A stretch of DNA of 64,000 bases from Planctomycetaceae bacterium (GCA_028284485.1 JANQRQ010000051.1:56351-120350); one strand, 5' to 3'; counted from the first letter of the stretch, positions 1-9,789 are shown. A program made the numbers and translations. The notes: generated from the letters alone by a model not told the origin.

Positions 1-407
1 TCGGAGCTTCGCGTCCCCTCTGGGAAAATGCCGACCAGGAATCCATGTTTCATACGGCGGATAGCCTCTTTGAGTGGGCCCGCTCCGGCGGATTCGCGAC
101 TGATTGGCATCACGTACGTGTTCCGCAGTATCCACCCGATAATCGGGACGTGGAAAAGAGAATCGCGAGCGAGATAACTGACTGGCCGCTGCAAGGGCAA
201 ACCCACGAGCAACGGATCGAGGAAGCTCTGGTGATTAATAAGAATGAGTCCGCCGCCTTCACGAGGGATTCTATGGATTCCGAAAGCCCGGTATCGTAGC
301 CAGATCGCAAAGACGACGCGAACGATCACTTGAAAGGAGAACCAGATCCAGTTCCTGCGAGTGCTTGGTGGGAGTTGCTGTCCATCCGGATTCAATTTGG
401 AACTCAT
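1..407 (-). CDS. plsC: 1-acyl-sn-glycerol-3-phosphate acyltransferase, partial
   Basis: C-terminally truncated by the window edge; about 135 residues are visible. The reading frame starts at an ATG (407-405), and an in-frame stop lies a short way upstream, so this start is well bounded. A hydrophobic N-terminal stretch ([12 protein letters not shown]) precedes the PlsC/LPLAT block I motif NHQSFLD (HX4D, catalytic His and Asp). Block III appears as FPEGTRSS near the window edge. The family transfers an acyl chain to lysophosphatidic acid in phospholipid synthesis at the inner membrane. The gene is transcribed away from the M48/hydrolase gene. Assignment to the superfamily is firm; the exact substrate could be another lysophospholipid. 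Confidence 0.85.
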   Translation of the reverse strand, partial: MSSKLNPDGQQLPPSTRRNWIWFSFQVIVRVVFAIWLRYRAFGIHRIPREGGGLILINHQSFLDPLLVGLPLQRPVSYLARDSLFHVPIIGWILRNTYVMPISRESAGAGPLKEAIRRMKHGFLVGIFPEGTRSS

Positions 408-807
408 TTGTAGAAGGCGATAGCGGAAGACATCGATGGGAGATTACTCGCCGCCCGGATCAGCGTATCCCTTTGGATTTGGGCTAGTCAATCTTAGCAG
501 TCGTCGAGTTGTCTGGACACAGTGTGACGATAAATGAAGAAGCGTTCGGCCACTCTATCTTAAAGGGCGATCACGACCACTGAAAGGGACTCGCCATTGA
601 CTCCGCTGCCGACGAAAAGCGACAATTGTGTTAGCCAAGACGAACGATCCAGGTTGCCGTTACGGACCCCTTCAACTGGTATACACCAATTCATTTAGTT
701 CGATCGGGAGAGTTGCTTAACGAAAATCGCATGGCGATTCAAATACCATGAGCGATGCTGTGCCATACAAAAACGGCAGAGTCGATTCGACCGATATCGT
801 CTGATTC
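408..807. other. Intergenic region between divergent genes
   Basis: About 400 bases between the divergent acyltransferase and peptidase-hydrolase genes. It presumably holds both promoters. I found no convincing coding frame, RNA gene or strong inverted repeat here. Confidence 0.5.
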
Positions 808-2682
808 GTGGACCATTGGATTGATTGCATGAAACCACGGCTCGATTTTGCACTGTATGCAGTGATGATTGCAGCGATTGCACACGCGAGCGACAAAGTC
901 GTTCTCACTCTGGCAGGATGTGTTGCTGATTTTCGCGGAGCCGTCGACACCTATGTCGCTGAGGACCGAGCAAGTGGCTCAACGAGCGTGGGTCCTCAGG
1001 TAGCGAAAACGCCTGTCAAATTCCTCAGCGGACGTTTCGCCAAAGCAGCAGCCAAACTGGAACCGTTAAGTGCACGTGAAGAATTCCGACGTGCGACTCG
1101 AATTCACGACTTAATCGCATCGACGGTGGGGGTGGTTGACACGCCGAAATCAGTCGAAAGCGTACTCGATCGGCTGGCTAGCGCGTTGCCGGAAGGGATG
1201 CGGAATCGACAATGGGATTATCGCGTGACAGTCCTGGACCAAGAGACTCGCGATGTATTCACACCGGGCGGCGGATATCTCGTGGTTTCACAGTCGATGG
1301 TCGATGAGTTGCTGCAGAATGAAGATGCGTTGGCGTTCTTGCTGGCGCAGCAGGTCGGCCATGTTGTCAGAGGACACTGCCGGCGACGTTACCAGCTCTC
1401 CGATATTCGAAAACGCCTTTCTTCCTATGATCTCCCCGACGAGGCATCGACATTTTGGCGACGTCGAATTGGGGATCTTGTTCAGGAGGATCGTCGAACA
1501 GGTTTGCGATTCCATTTTGACCGTGCTGAGATTCTCGAAACAGATTTGTTTGCTATTCATCTATGCCGTAATGCAGGTTTTGACATTGAGTCTGGTCTCG
1601 ACCTCTTAAGAATGGGCGTTGTCGCTGGCAGCGACGACTTGCAAACGAAGTTACATACGATGATGCCGGCTTGCGAATCGCAGTGGGATCGATTGGCAAG
1701 TCTGTTGCCGAAATCTCAAGACTCAACGGTGTCTCAGTCGGATCGACTGGATCAGTTGAGAATGGATGTCGATGGTTTTGTACCCGGGCAGGACTATGGG
1801 TTATTCGAATGGGACTCTGCGAGTGAATCGTTCGTACGTTTGTCCGGGCCGTCGCTGTCTGCTGGGGAGAGGGCTGTCGTTTGTATTCATGGTATGGACT
1901 CTGATATGGGCAAATATCGCCCATTTCTAACAAGCTTGTCACAGGATGAGCGTGCACGCGACATGCGATATTTGGCATTCCGCTATCCCAACGACCAAAG
2001 CTTGAGTCGCTCCGCGCAGTTCATGATGAACAATATCTCTCAGGTGATCCCTAATCCCGAAGATGTCGACTTTGTTTGCCACAGTGCGGGCGGGCTACTC
2101 TTCCGATACTACCACGAGGTCGAACGTGGTCCTTTTCGACGGGTCATTTTCCAAGGGACTCCCCATCACGGATCGAGCTTTGCCAATTTAAGGGGGCTTT
2201 CCGAGGCTCGTGAAGTGTTGGGTGATTTGCATCAAGGCCCGCTGGCGGCATTGATGCACGCACGCCACGATGGTCGAGGGCAGATCAAATATGACCTGCG
2301 TCCCGAGAGCCTGTTCTTGGATTATCTCAATCAGGACCGAGAACAACGGCATCTCGATCGGTACTACATTATTCGCGGCCAAGCGATCGATTCGGCAGCT
2401 TTACGACGAGTTGCTGTTTCTGCGGATTTGTTGAGACCGCTTATTCAGTGGCGTGTAGATCATTGGGCATCACGTGACGCCAAACGCCCGGATTTCACAC
2501 GAGTGATCAACAGACTGAAAATGCCCCAGGAACTTGTTAGCGGGGATTTGGCCGTATCACTCGAGAGTGCGACGATAGACGGTGCTGCCGAAGTAGTCAC
2601 CGTGAGCGCCCGCCATGCTCGGCTACCGACTGATGAAATCGTCATCCAGAAGACAATCGCGATGCTGTTTCAGACGAATTAA
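808..2682 (+). CDS. Degenerate M48 peptidase fused to alpha/beta hydrolase
   Basis: A protein of 624 residues from GTG, or 617 from the ATG at 829; the second start puts a short hydrophobic segment (LDFALYAVMIAAIA) at the N-terminus. Residues about 120-290 resemble an M48 zinc peptidase: LAQQVGHVVRGH aligns with the HExxH helix, and ETDLFAIHLCRNAGFD aligns with the third-ligand helix. However, the first His and the catalytic Glu of HExxH are both Gln (Q181, Q182); only H185 and the downstream Glu remain, so peptidase activity is unlikely. Residues about 350-500 form a lipase-like alpha/beta hydrolase with the oxyanion HG at 361-362 and a nucleophile elbow CHSAGG (S426), followed by FQGTPHHGS. 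The gene is 32 bases upstream of a membrane protein and probably in an operon with it. Substrate unknown. Confidence 0.7.
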   Translation: MDHWIDCMKPRLDFALYAVMIAAIAHASDKVVLTLAGCVADFRGAVDTYVAEDRASGSTSVGPQVAKTPVKFLSGRFAKAAAKLEPLSAREEFRRATRIHDLIASTVGVVDTPKSVESVLDRLASALPEGMRNRQWDYRVTVLDQETRDVFTPGGGYLVVSQSMVDELLQNEDALAFLLAQQVGHVVRGHCRRRYQLSDIRKRLSSYDLPDEASTFWRRRIGDLVQEDRRTGLRFHFDRAEILETDLFAIHLCRNAGFDIESGLDLLRMGVVAGSDDLQTKLHTMMPACESQWDRLASLLPKSQDSTVSQSDRLDQLRMDVDGFVPGQDYGLFEWDSASESFVRLSGPSLSAGERAVVCIHGMDSDMGKYRPFLTSLSQDERARDMRYLAFRYPNDQSLSRSAQFMMNNISQVIPNPEDVDFVCHSAGGLLFRYYHEVERGPFRRVIFQGTPHHGSSFANLRGLSEAREVLGDLHQGPLAALMHARHDGRGQIKYDLRPESLFLDYLNQDREQRHLDRYYIIRGQAIDSAALRRVAVSADLLRPLIQWRVDHWASRDAKRPDFTRVINRLKMPQELVSGDLAVSLESATIDGAAEVVTVSARHARLPTDEIVIQKTIAMLFQTN

Positions 2683-2714
2683 CCCGTTCTGCTACCGAAG
2701 ATCTTCAGAAAGAA

Positions 2715-4304
2715 ATGATGTATCTGGTACACAGCGTTGGGTCCCATGACGACCAATCCAGCCATTTGTGGAGTGAGTCGATTAAGGCTAGCCGGATTTC
2801 TCTGGCCGAAATGGTCTCCCTTCAAAGTCCAATTTCTGTCATTGCCATTTCAGCACTTGCCGCATTGGGGATGACTTTATGGGTCCTTGCTCCGATCGCC
2901 GGCAAGTTGTTTCTGATTGTTGTTCTTTTAGGGGGGGCGGCTGGCTTTTGTATTGGAAGATTTGTTCGAATCCGGCGAAAGTCGGTCGCTATCTGTGAGA
3001 GCGGGTTTCGTCTTAACGATCGACACGGGGCCAGGGTTGTTTCTGACGATCAGATTACGAGTTATGCAGTCGACAATCGACGACATTATCGCCGTGGCAA
3101 ATACACACATGCCACGTGTCTATTGACATTGTGGTTCGAAACGGAATTTGGGCCAGAAAGAGTTTCCTTGAGATCAGCATCGTTGTCCGACGATGACGTC
3201 AACTTTCAGTTAGCCATTGACCGAATTCGAGCGAAGGTCAAATCGCGGTCAGTCACGAACCGCCATCAATATGTGTTCGACGGTGATGGTTGGTCGTTCG
3301 AACGCACTGAGTTGCGAATTGATCGATTCGGGCCCGACCGTTCAATCAGTTTGCAAGAGATTTCGGCAATCAAGGAAATTGACGGAGCACTATTGATCTG
3401 GGATCAAGATCGCACAATACCGGTCGGGCGGATTCCGATTGGTACCAGGAATGCGGATTTGCTCAAAACAGTTGTTGACGACTATCTGTCTGACGGTGTC
3501 GAAGCGCATCGACCAACGAGTACTGCTGAAGCGGCTACCGAGTCCTCATTGGGGCGAATGTTATTCGAACGATCAAATAGTCGGTTGACACGCTGGGCAA
3601 TCCTCATTGCAGGAGTTGTCGTCCTTTCAATTGGCATCGTGCTGACAATCATTGCAATTCACCAGAAGATGCCATTCGTCGCCGTCGCGGCTGCACTTTT
3701 TGCCCTCGCTGGGATGCTGATAGCTGCGGCCGGTTTCTTTTACGGCAAGTCTGTTTTTCAGGCGTTTGAAAACGGAATTCGGCAACAGTCGCTTCGCGGC
3801 AATTCTGTAATTGCATTTGAGAAAATCGGAACGTTGACATACCAAACAAAGCCCGAGCACATTCACCACATTTATTCAGGCCAGCAGACAAGATTGGTTG
3901 TCACGTCAATCGATGCTCCATCGCACGACGCGATTGATTTTGTTCAAGGTAGCTTTTACCCCGATGACTCGTTGACAATGATTCGCGATCGGGCGTCATT
4001 TGTCGTGGCACGACGAATGCGTGACGAGCATGCTGCAGGTCGCGTTGTCGAGTGGGTGCCAGGGATCGAGTTGGGCATTGATTCCATCGTGTCGAAACCG
4101 AAAAGGAGATGGTATCGCCCCAAAGCATCGGAAGAGGTGCCGTATGAATCAATTAACTCCGTCCAGTTTGAGGGTGATACCCTGGTGATTTGGACCGATT
4201 ATCAGGAGCGTGCCGTACTGAAAATTTCGTCCAGTGAGCCGAATTTCTATCCCGGATATTACTTTCTGGCCTGGATCCTGCAGCTAGAATTGCCTCAGCA
4301 TTGA
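2715..4304 (+). CDS. Membrane protein with internal duplication, unknown function
   Basis: A 529-residue protein with two similar halves. Each has a pair of transmembrane helices (about residues 40-80 and 290-345), then a soluble region that looks beta-rich, then a second soluble module. Corresponding segments are CESGFRLNDRHGARVVSDDQ versus FENGIRQQSLRGNSVIAFEK, and GALLIWDQDRTIPVGRI versus DTLVIWTDYQERAVLKI. This suggests tandem duplication of a TM-hairpin plus PH-like unit, in the style of DUF6585 or bacterial-PH membrane proteins; that family link is tentative. It starts at the first of two adjacent ATGs. It lies 32 bases after the peptidase-hydrolase gene and may be its membrane partner. 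No catalytic motif was recognised. Confidence 0.6.
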   Translation: MMYLVHSVGSHDDQSSHLWSESIKASRISLAEMVSLQSPISVIAISALAALGMTLWVLAPIAGKLFLIVVLLGGAAGFCIGRFVRIRRKSVAICESGFRLNDRHGARVVSDDQITSYAVDNRRHYRRGKYTHATCLLTLWFETEFGPERVSLRSASLSDDDVNFQLAIDRIRAKVKSRSVTNRHQYVFDGDGWSFERTELRIDRFGPDRSISLQEISAIKEIDGALLIWDQDRTIPVGRIPIGTRNADLLKTVVDDYLSDGVEAHRPTSTAEAATESSLGRMLFERSNSRLTRWAILIAGVVVLSIGIVLTIIAIHQKMPFVAVAAALFALAGMLIAAAGFFYGKSVFQAFENGIRQQSLRGNSVIAFEKIGTLTYQTKPEHIHHIYSGQQTRLVVTSIDAPSHDAIDFVQGSFYPDDSLTMIRDRASFVVARRMRDEHAAGRVVEWVPGIELGIDSIVSKPKRRWYRPKASEEVPYESINSVQFEGDTLVIWTDYQERAVLKISSSEPNFYPGYYFLAWILQLELPQH

Positions 4305-4483
4305 TGGGCCCCATTCGGGGCTGCCAGAGCGGCTTTATTGCATGACACTTGGACGGAATCGAAGTTCTCCTTCGATGCATGCGGTTGTCGGATTCCACTG
4401 GACGCATCAACATATTAGAATATGTATAGTGTCGCGACGATGCGTTTCCCCGGACCCAATCTCGAAATGGGTTTGCCAAAGAA

Positions 4484-6544
4484 ATGGCCGAACGTTCTGA
4501 GAATGTTTGCTGCAGACAATTCTTCCGAGCCGCCCTCGGATGCGGGTTGGTCTTTTTGTTCGTGGGTATTACGGCATTCGGTGCATCGGAGAATAGCCAG
4601 TCCGATTCCGATCGTCTTCCGAAATACACCGAGCAGGAACGAGCTCATTGGTCCTTGCAGCCGATCCGTCGCCCCCGAATTCCAACCGGTCTCGAACCGG
4701 AAGATCGCGATTGGGTTGCCAATCCAATTGATGCGTTCATCTTGCGTAAACTGCAGGAAAAAAATCTTCGCCCGTCAGGAGAAGCTGAAAAGAGGACGTT
4801 GGTTCGCAGACTCTATTTTGACCTGTTGGGTTTGCCACCGACTCCGTCGCAGATCGATCGATTTCTCGAAGATCATTCCGCGAAAGCTTACGAGCGTTTG
4901 ATCGATCGTCTGTTGGAGAATCCGCACTATGGGGAGCGTTGGGGACAGCATTGGCTGGACGTTGTTCGCTTTGCCGAGACGGAAGGATTTGAATACGACC
5001 GCCACCACGACGAGGCGTGGAGATTTCGCGACTACGTGATCGACTCGTTCAACGATGACAAGCCGTACGATCAGTTCATTCAGGAGCAATTGGCGGGAGA
5101 CGAGTTGGCCGCCGAAAGCAAAGAGCAGGAACAGCTCATCGCGGCGGGGTTTCATCGATTGGGCGCAGTTCGTCGCAACGCCGGCAACGCCGAGGTCGCT
5201 TTCAGCCGTAACGAGGTGCTGACAGAACGGACGGATGTCATCGGTGCAGCATTCCTGGGATTGACCGTTGGTTGTGCTCGATGCCACGACCACATGTTTG
5301 ATGCCATCCGGCAATCTGATTACTACCGCTTGCAGGGTTTCCTGGCGTCCACGTTTGAATACGATGCGCCTCTGGCCGACCCACAAAATCATGAAGCTCG
5401 GGCCGCAGAGGCCAAAAAGCTCGAAGCCGAAATTGAAGAGCTTCGTGAATTGCTGGAGAATGCCAACGGAGCTGAAGAGGAGCGATTACGGGCAGAAATC
5501 AAAGCCATTGAAAAGACCATGCCCGAACCGCTGCCGACGATCTTCACGGTCCGCAACGATTCGGAACAGCAGACCGTCATCCATTTGCTGGATCGCGGCG
5601 ATCCTTCGAAACGTGGCGTCCAGTTGGGGATGCGCACCTTGGGAGTCTTGCTTCCTGCAGGAACGCCGGAGTTGGCATCGGATGCACCATACCCGAAAAC
5701 GATGCTCGCACACTGGATTACTGATCCACAGAATCCCTTGACCGCACGTGTGATGGTCAACCGAATTTGGCTGTATCACTTCGGCCGCGGGTTGGTGGAC
5801 ACGCCGAATGACTTTGGCGTCAACGGTACTTCGCCCACTCATCCAGAATTGCTTGATTTTCTGGCGTCAAAATTTATCGAAGGCGGATGGAGCATCAAAG
5901 CGATGCATCGGTTAATTCTGACGAGCCGGACCTATCGGCAATCGTCGCAGACCAAAGATGACGCTCTTGGATGGGAGCAGGACCCCGAGAATCGCTGGTT
6001 GTGGCGGTTTTCACGCAGGCGATTGGAAGCCGAAGAAATTCGCGACAGCCTATTGGCTGTTTCCGGACGATTAAACCCCAGGGCAGGCGGCCCAAGCGTA
6101 ATGGTTCCGGTTGACCAAGAGTTAATCGATTTGCTCTACAAACCAGAGCAGTGGGTCGTAACTGAAGATCGGAATCAGCACGATCGACGTTCCATCTACC
6201 TCATTGCGAAGAGGAATCTGCGGCTCCCATTTCTGGAAGTGTTCAACCAGCCCGATTTGCAAATCAGCTGTGGCCGACGCGATTCCAGCACGCATGCGCC
6301 GCAGGCGTTAGAATTGTTGAATGGTCCTTTTACAAATGATTTGGCGAAGGCATTTGCTGGTCGCATCGAAAGAGAAGTAGGCACTTCACCGAAGGATCAA
6401 GTACGGATTGCGTATTCGTTGACGGCAGGACGCGCCCCAACGGCCGATGAAGAACGACTGGCAATAGAATTCCTAAAGTCTCAGCCATTGCACGAATTTG
6501 CATTGGCGATGTTTAACCTGAACAGTTTCCTATATGTTGACTGA
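4484..6544 (+). CDS. DUF1549/DUF1553 protein, short form without PSCyt1
   Basis: A 686-residue protein with an N-terminal signal segment (AALGCGLVFLFVGITAFGAS). It enters DUF1549 directly (WVANPIDAFILRKLQ, LVRRLYFDLLGLPPTP, GERWGQHWLDVVRFAET) and contains the family's CARCHDH motif in the middle. It then has an acidic coiled-coil stretch (about residues 305-345) and C-terminal DUF1553 (NPLTARVMVNRIWLYHFGRGLV, SRTYRQSS, RRLEAEEIRDSLL). The N-terminal PSCyt1 heme domain found in the longer paralogue at 25899-28496 is missing. Such proteins are abundant in planctomycetes and always travel with DUF1501; their biochemical role is not established. The stop overlaps the start of the DUF1501 gene, so the two are translationally coupled. 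Confidence 0.85.
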   Translation: MAERSENVCCRQFFRAALGCGLVFLFVGITAFGASENSQSDSDRLPKYTEQERAHWSLQPIRRPRIPTGLEPEDRDWVANPIDAFILRKLQEKNLRPSGEAEKRTLVRRLYFDLLGLPPTPSQIDRFLEDHSAKAYERLIDRLLENPHYGERWGQHWLDVVRFAETEGFEYDRHHDEAWRFRDYVIDSFNDDKPYDQFIQEQLAGDELAAESKEQEQLIAAGFHRLGAVRRNAGNAEVAFSRNEVLTERTDVIGAAFLGLTVGCARCHDHMFDAIRQSDYYRLQGFLASTFEYDAPLADPQNHEARAAEAKKLEAEIEELRELLENANGAEEERLRAEIKAIEKTMPEPLPTIFTVRNDSEQQTVIHLLDRGDPSKRGVQLGMRTLGVLLPAGTPELASDAPYPKTMLAHWITDPQNPLTARVMVNRIWLYHFGRGLVDTPNDFGVNGTSPTHPELLDFLASKFIEGGWSIKAMHRLILTSRTYRQSSQTKDDALGWEQDPENRWLWRFSRRRLEAEEIRDSLLAVSGRLNPRAGGPSVMVPVDQELIDLLYKPEQWVVTEDRNQHDRRSIYLIAKRNLRLPFLEVFNQPDLQISCGRRDSSTHAPQALELLNGPFTNDLAKAFAGRIEREVGTSPKDQVRIAYSLTAGRAPTADEERLAIEFLKSQPLHEFALAMFNLNSFLYVD

Positions 6545-7985
6545 ACGAAACGAAGGCTTTGATTGGCCATTGTCGAAAAAGCTGCGGCACCGCCGGGACT
6601 TTTTGCAGGAGTCCTTTTGCGGAGTCGGTTCGCTGGCATTGGCTTCGATGCTCCATGAGGAAAAAGCCACTGCAGCGTCGAGCGGCAATCCATTAGCTCC
6701 CAAACCCGCACATTTCTCGCCGGCGCCTGCCAAGTCGGTGATTTTTCTGTTCATGTCGGGCGGTCCGAGTCATATTGAGACCTTCGATCCGAAACCGTTG
6801 CTCGACAAGCTCGACGGTCAATCACGGCCAGCCTCTTTTGGGGAAGCCAAATATCAGTTCGTTAAAAAAGACGCCAAGTTGCTAGGGTCGGTCCGTCGTT
6901 TTCGGCGATGTGGCGAAAGTGGGCTGCCAGTCTCCGATCTCTTTCCATTGACCGGAGAGTGCATCGACGATATCGCGGTCATTCGATCCTGCTATTGCGA
7001 TAAGGTTGTTCATTCAGCGGCTCAGTATGAGTTGTTTAGTGGACGCGTCATGCCTGGCTTTCCAAGTATGGGATCTTGGATCGTCTATGGATTGGGCTCT
7101 GAAGGTAGCTCGGTGCCATCATATGTTGTGATGCCGGACCCGGACGGTGCTCTTGAAGCGGGTCAGCCGATGTATGCCAACGGTTTCTTGCCCGCCGTTT
7201 ATCAACCGACGATGTTTCGTCCCGGTCCTCAGCCTGTACGCAATTTGGGTCTTCCCGACGGAGTGAATCTTGCCCAACGCCGTAAGACCGTTGAATTGAT
7301 CGATCGGCTTAATCGGGCAGCAGGTGACTCACTCGATGATGAATTGTCGGCTCGCATTCGTTCTTACGAGCTTGCATTTCGAATGCAGACCGAAGCCCCT
7401 GAAATCTTCGACTTGTCTGGCGAGACACGCGAAACTCAGGAAATGTATGGCGTTGGTGTCGAGCCAACCGACGATTACGGAAGGCGTTGCCTAATGGCTC
7501 GGCGATTAGTCGAGCAGGGTGTGCGTTTTACGGTTGTCGTCTCGGGCGGCGGGACTGGAAACCTGCAGTGGGACGCCCACAAGGACGTCGAAGAGAATCA
7601 CTCTCGCATGGCAGCCCAGGTGGATCGTCCAATCGCAGCGTTGCTTACCGATTTGAAGCAGCGTGGCTTACTTGATTCGACACTCGTTTTGTGGGGTGGC
7701 GAGTTTGGTCGCTCGCCCGAAGCGCAGTCCGGTCGCGGGCGCGACCATCATAATTTGGGCTTCAGCATGTGGATGGCCGGTGGCGGAGTCAAGGGCGGGC
7801 AGGCGGTCGGTGCGACGGATGAAATCGGTCTACGCGCGGTCGAGCAACCGTATCATTTTCGCGACGTGCACACGACGATTCTCGAATTGCTGGGTCTCGA
7901 TCAGGATGAATTGAGCTACCCGCACCTCGGACGTAACGAACGGCTGACCCTGGTGCATGGTGCTGTGATCGACCAGATCCTGTAG
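6534..7985 (+). CDS. DUF1501 family exported protein
   Basis: A 483-residue protein whose start ATG overlaps the preceding stop by 11 bases (ATGTTGACTGA). The N-terminus has a twin-arginine-like signal: RHRRDFLQESFCGVGSLALASML. The DUF1501 body begins KSVIFLFMSGGPSHIETFDPKP and includes the family motifs WDAHKDVEENHSRM, LVLWGGEFGRSPEAQ, GRDHHNLGFSMWMAGGGVKGG and VHTTILELLGLDQ. DUF1501 is distantly related to the alkaline phosphatase/sulfatase fold. Its conserved partner is the DUF1549/DUF1553 protein immediately upstream; the joint function is unknown. Length is normal for the family. Confidence 0.88.
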   Translation: MLTERNEGFDWPLSKKLRHRRDFLQESFCGVGSLALASMLHEEKATAASSGNPLAPKPAHFSPAPAKSVIFLFMSGGPSHIETFDPKPLLDKLDGQSRPASFGEAKYQFVKKDAKLLGSVRRFRRCGESGLPVSDLFPLTGECIDDIAVIRSCYCDKVVHSAAQYELFSGRVMPGFPSMGSWIVYGLGSEGSSVPSYVVMPDPDGALEAGQPMYANGFLPAVYQPTMFRPGPQPVRNLGLPDGVNLAQRRKTVELIDRLNRAAGDSLDDELSARIRSYELAFRMQTEAPEIFDLSGETRETQEMYGVGVEPTDDYGRRCLMARRLVEQGVRFTVVVSGGGTGNLQWDAHKDVEENHSRMAAQVDRPIAALLTDLKQRGLLDSTLVLWGGEFGRSPEAQSGRGRDHHNLGFSMWMAGGGVKGGQAVGATDEIGLRAVEQPYHFRDVHTTILELLGLDQDELSYPHLGRNERLTLVHGAVIDQIL

Positions 7986-8054
7986 CAGCTTTCTACTTCG
8001 CCTCTGCTTAAGCATCTGCGCCTGTAAGCAGATTTGGCGTCAATGTCCACGCTC

Positions 8055-8073
8055 GTCAGCACGAAATGCTGAC
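8055..8073 (+). terminator. Possible transcription terminator hairpin
   Basis: A perfect 7-bp stem GTCAGCA/TGCTGAC with loop CGAAA lies 70 bases after the DUF1501 stop, inside the 350-base gap 7986-8335. There is no T tract, so an intrinsic terminator is only a suggestion. The rest of the gap shows no gene. Confidence 0.3.
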
Positions 8074-8335
8074 AATGCTTGCGGTGTCAAACATCGAAAA
8101 CCAGCTTCGACGTGGTCAAGCAGAAATATCATCTTGGCTTCACAATTGCATCCTGCTTGCATGTTCTTCTGGTATGATGCGGCGAGCTAGGGCGGTTTAC
8201 TATTTCTTGTGGGCGTTTCTAGCTCGTGGGAGCCAGCCATTATAGAACAAATCGCGATTGTCACGGCCATAAGTCAGCGCTATACGCTGCAGGTGGAATG
8301 GTCGCCATAAACACATCACAAGGGAGATGGCCATC

Positions 8336-9766
8336 ATGAAGTGGTGTTTTGTATCGTTGACCACATGGGTGATTCTGTTCGAACATTCTACGCTCAGCGA
8401 TTGTGAAGCACAGTCAGCGGATCTGGCCGAACGACCGAACATTGTCTTTCTCATCTCCGACGATCAGCGCCCCGACACAATTCACGCGCTGGGCAACAAA
8501 ATCATTCGAACGCCTAACCTCGACCGGCTGGTGAAACGGGGGACGACATTTACTCGGGCGACATGCGCACATCCCTTATGCGTTCCGGTAAGGGCCGAGA
8601 TTCTGACCGGCTGTACCGGATTCAAGAACGGAGTGCACCCTCCGATTAGCCAACCCGACCTAAACCTGGCGACTTGGCCGAATACTATGAGGCTTGCCGG
8701 ATACCACACCTGGTGGGTTGGCAAATGGCACATTGCCGGCCGTCCGTCAACACGTGGATTCGCAGATTCGCTGGGTCTGTTTTCCAGCGGTCAGCGCCCG
8801 CCGAATCCGCAATACGACTACCGGAGTCAAGAAGTGACTGGCTACCGTGGTTGGATGTTTCAGACGGACGATCGTCGCTTGATGCCGGAACATGGTTATG
8901 GTCTGACACCGGATATCAGTGCCCAATTTGCCGATGCGGCAATCGAGTTTATTCGCCGGGCTCCCGCTGAGCCTTTTTTCCTACAGGTCAATTTTACAGC
9001 GCCTCACGATCCGCTTCTCATACCAACAAGTTACAAGAACGCGTACGATCCCGCTTCGATTCCGCTTCCAGGAAATTTCTTGCCACGCCATCCCTTTGAC
9101 CATGGAAACTACTCTGGACGTGACGAAAAACTTCTTCCCTGGCCCCGTACGCCCGAGGCGATTCGCAGTGATTTAGCAGTGTACTATGCCGTGATTTCCC
9201 ATTTGGATGAACAGGTCGGCCGTATTCTTGACGCGTTGGACGAAACAGGTCAGCGGCAGAATACGATCATTATCTATTCCAGCGATCATGGTTTGGCGCT
9301 AGGCAGCCATGGTTTGATGGGTAAGCAGAATATGTATGAACACACGATCAACGTGCCGTTCATACTTGCCGGGCCTGGCATCCCTGAAGGGGAGCGCCAA
9401 GAAGCACAGTGTTACCTGCGAGATCTCTTCCCGACCGTCTGTGAGCTAACCGGCGTGTCTATTCCAGAAAGTGTTCAGGGGAAGAGCCTTGTTCCTATAC
9501 TGCATCGACAAGTGAGCGAGGTATATCCGTTCATCGTCGGCTACTTTCGCGACGTGCAGAGGATGATCCGCAAGGGGCATTGGAAATTCGTCCGATACCC
9601 TAAGATCAACCATGAACAGCTATTCGACCTAAACAGCGATCCGCTCGAAATGCACAGTCTAATCGGAACGGCCGAACATCAGGCGAAGGCCGATGAACTC
9701 CGAGTCGAACTATCCGACTGGCTGCGCGACCACGACGACCCGCTGGCTGCAGAAGTAAGTCAGTAA
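8336..9766 (+). CDS. Type I sulfatase, CxPxR motif variant
   Basis: A 476-residue exported sulfatase. An ATG three codons upstream (8327) is possible, but AGGGAG at 8321-8326 sits 9 bases before 8336, the better spacing. The signal peptide is followed by the metal-binding strand RPNIVFLISDDQRPD. The formylglycine site is LCVPVRAEILTG, with C82; the core CxPxR is intact but the usual Ser after Pro is Val. Downstream are WWVGKWHIAG and the second metal site IIIYSSDHGLALGSHG. The C-terminal LFDLNSDPLEMHSLIG is typical of S1-family enzymes that desulfate carbohydrates. It stands alone between two unrelated units. Substrate unknown. Confidence 0.88.
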   Translation: MKWCFVSLTTWVILFEHSTLSDCEAQSADLAERPNIVFLISDDQRPDTIHALGNKIIRTPNLDRLVKRGTTFTRATCAHPLCVPVRAEILTGCTGFKNGVHPPISQPDLNLATWPNTMRLAGYHTWWVGKWHIAGRPSTRGFADSLGLFSSGQRPPNPQYDYRSQEVTGYRGWMFQTDDRRLMPEHGYGLTPDISAQFADAAIEFIRRAPAEPFFLQVNFTAPHDPLLIPTSYKNAYDPASIPLPGNFLPRHPFDHGNYSGRDEKLLPWPRTPEAIRSDLAVYYAVISHLDEQVGRILDALDETGQRQNTIIIYSSDHGLALGSHGLMGKQNMYEHTINVPFILAGPGIPEGERQEAQCYLRDLFPTVCELTGVSIPESVQGKSLVPILHRQVSEVYPFIVGYFRDVQRMIRKGHWKFVRYPKINHEQLFDLNSDPLEMHSLIGTAEHQAKADELRVELSDWLRDHDDPLAAEVSQ

Positions 9767-9789
9767 GATTATTAATCGTTTACGTCACC

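Noticed and set aside
45..299. Plus-strand open frame of 84 codons at the window start
   Set aside because: The minus strand here encodes clear PlsC motifs ([15 protein letters not shown]), so this frame is antisense to a real gene.
4307..4320. GC-rich inverted repeat GCCCCATTCGGGGC after the membrane protein
   Set aside because: Only a 5-bp stem and no T tract; too weak to call a terminator.
4775..5392. 205-codon minus-strand frame
   Set aside because: Lies antisense inside the DUF1549/1553 gene, with no family motif or ribosome-binding site.
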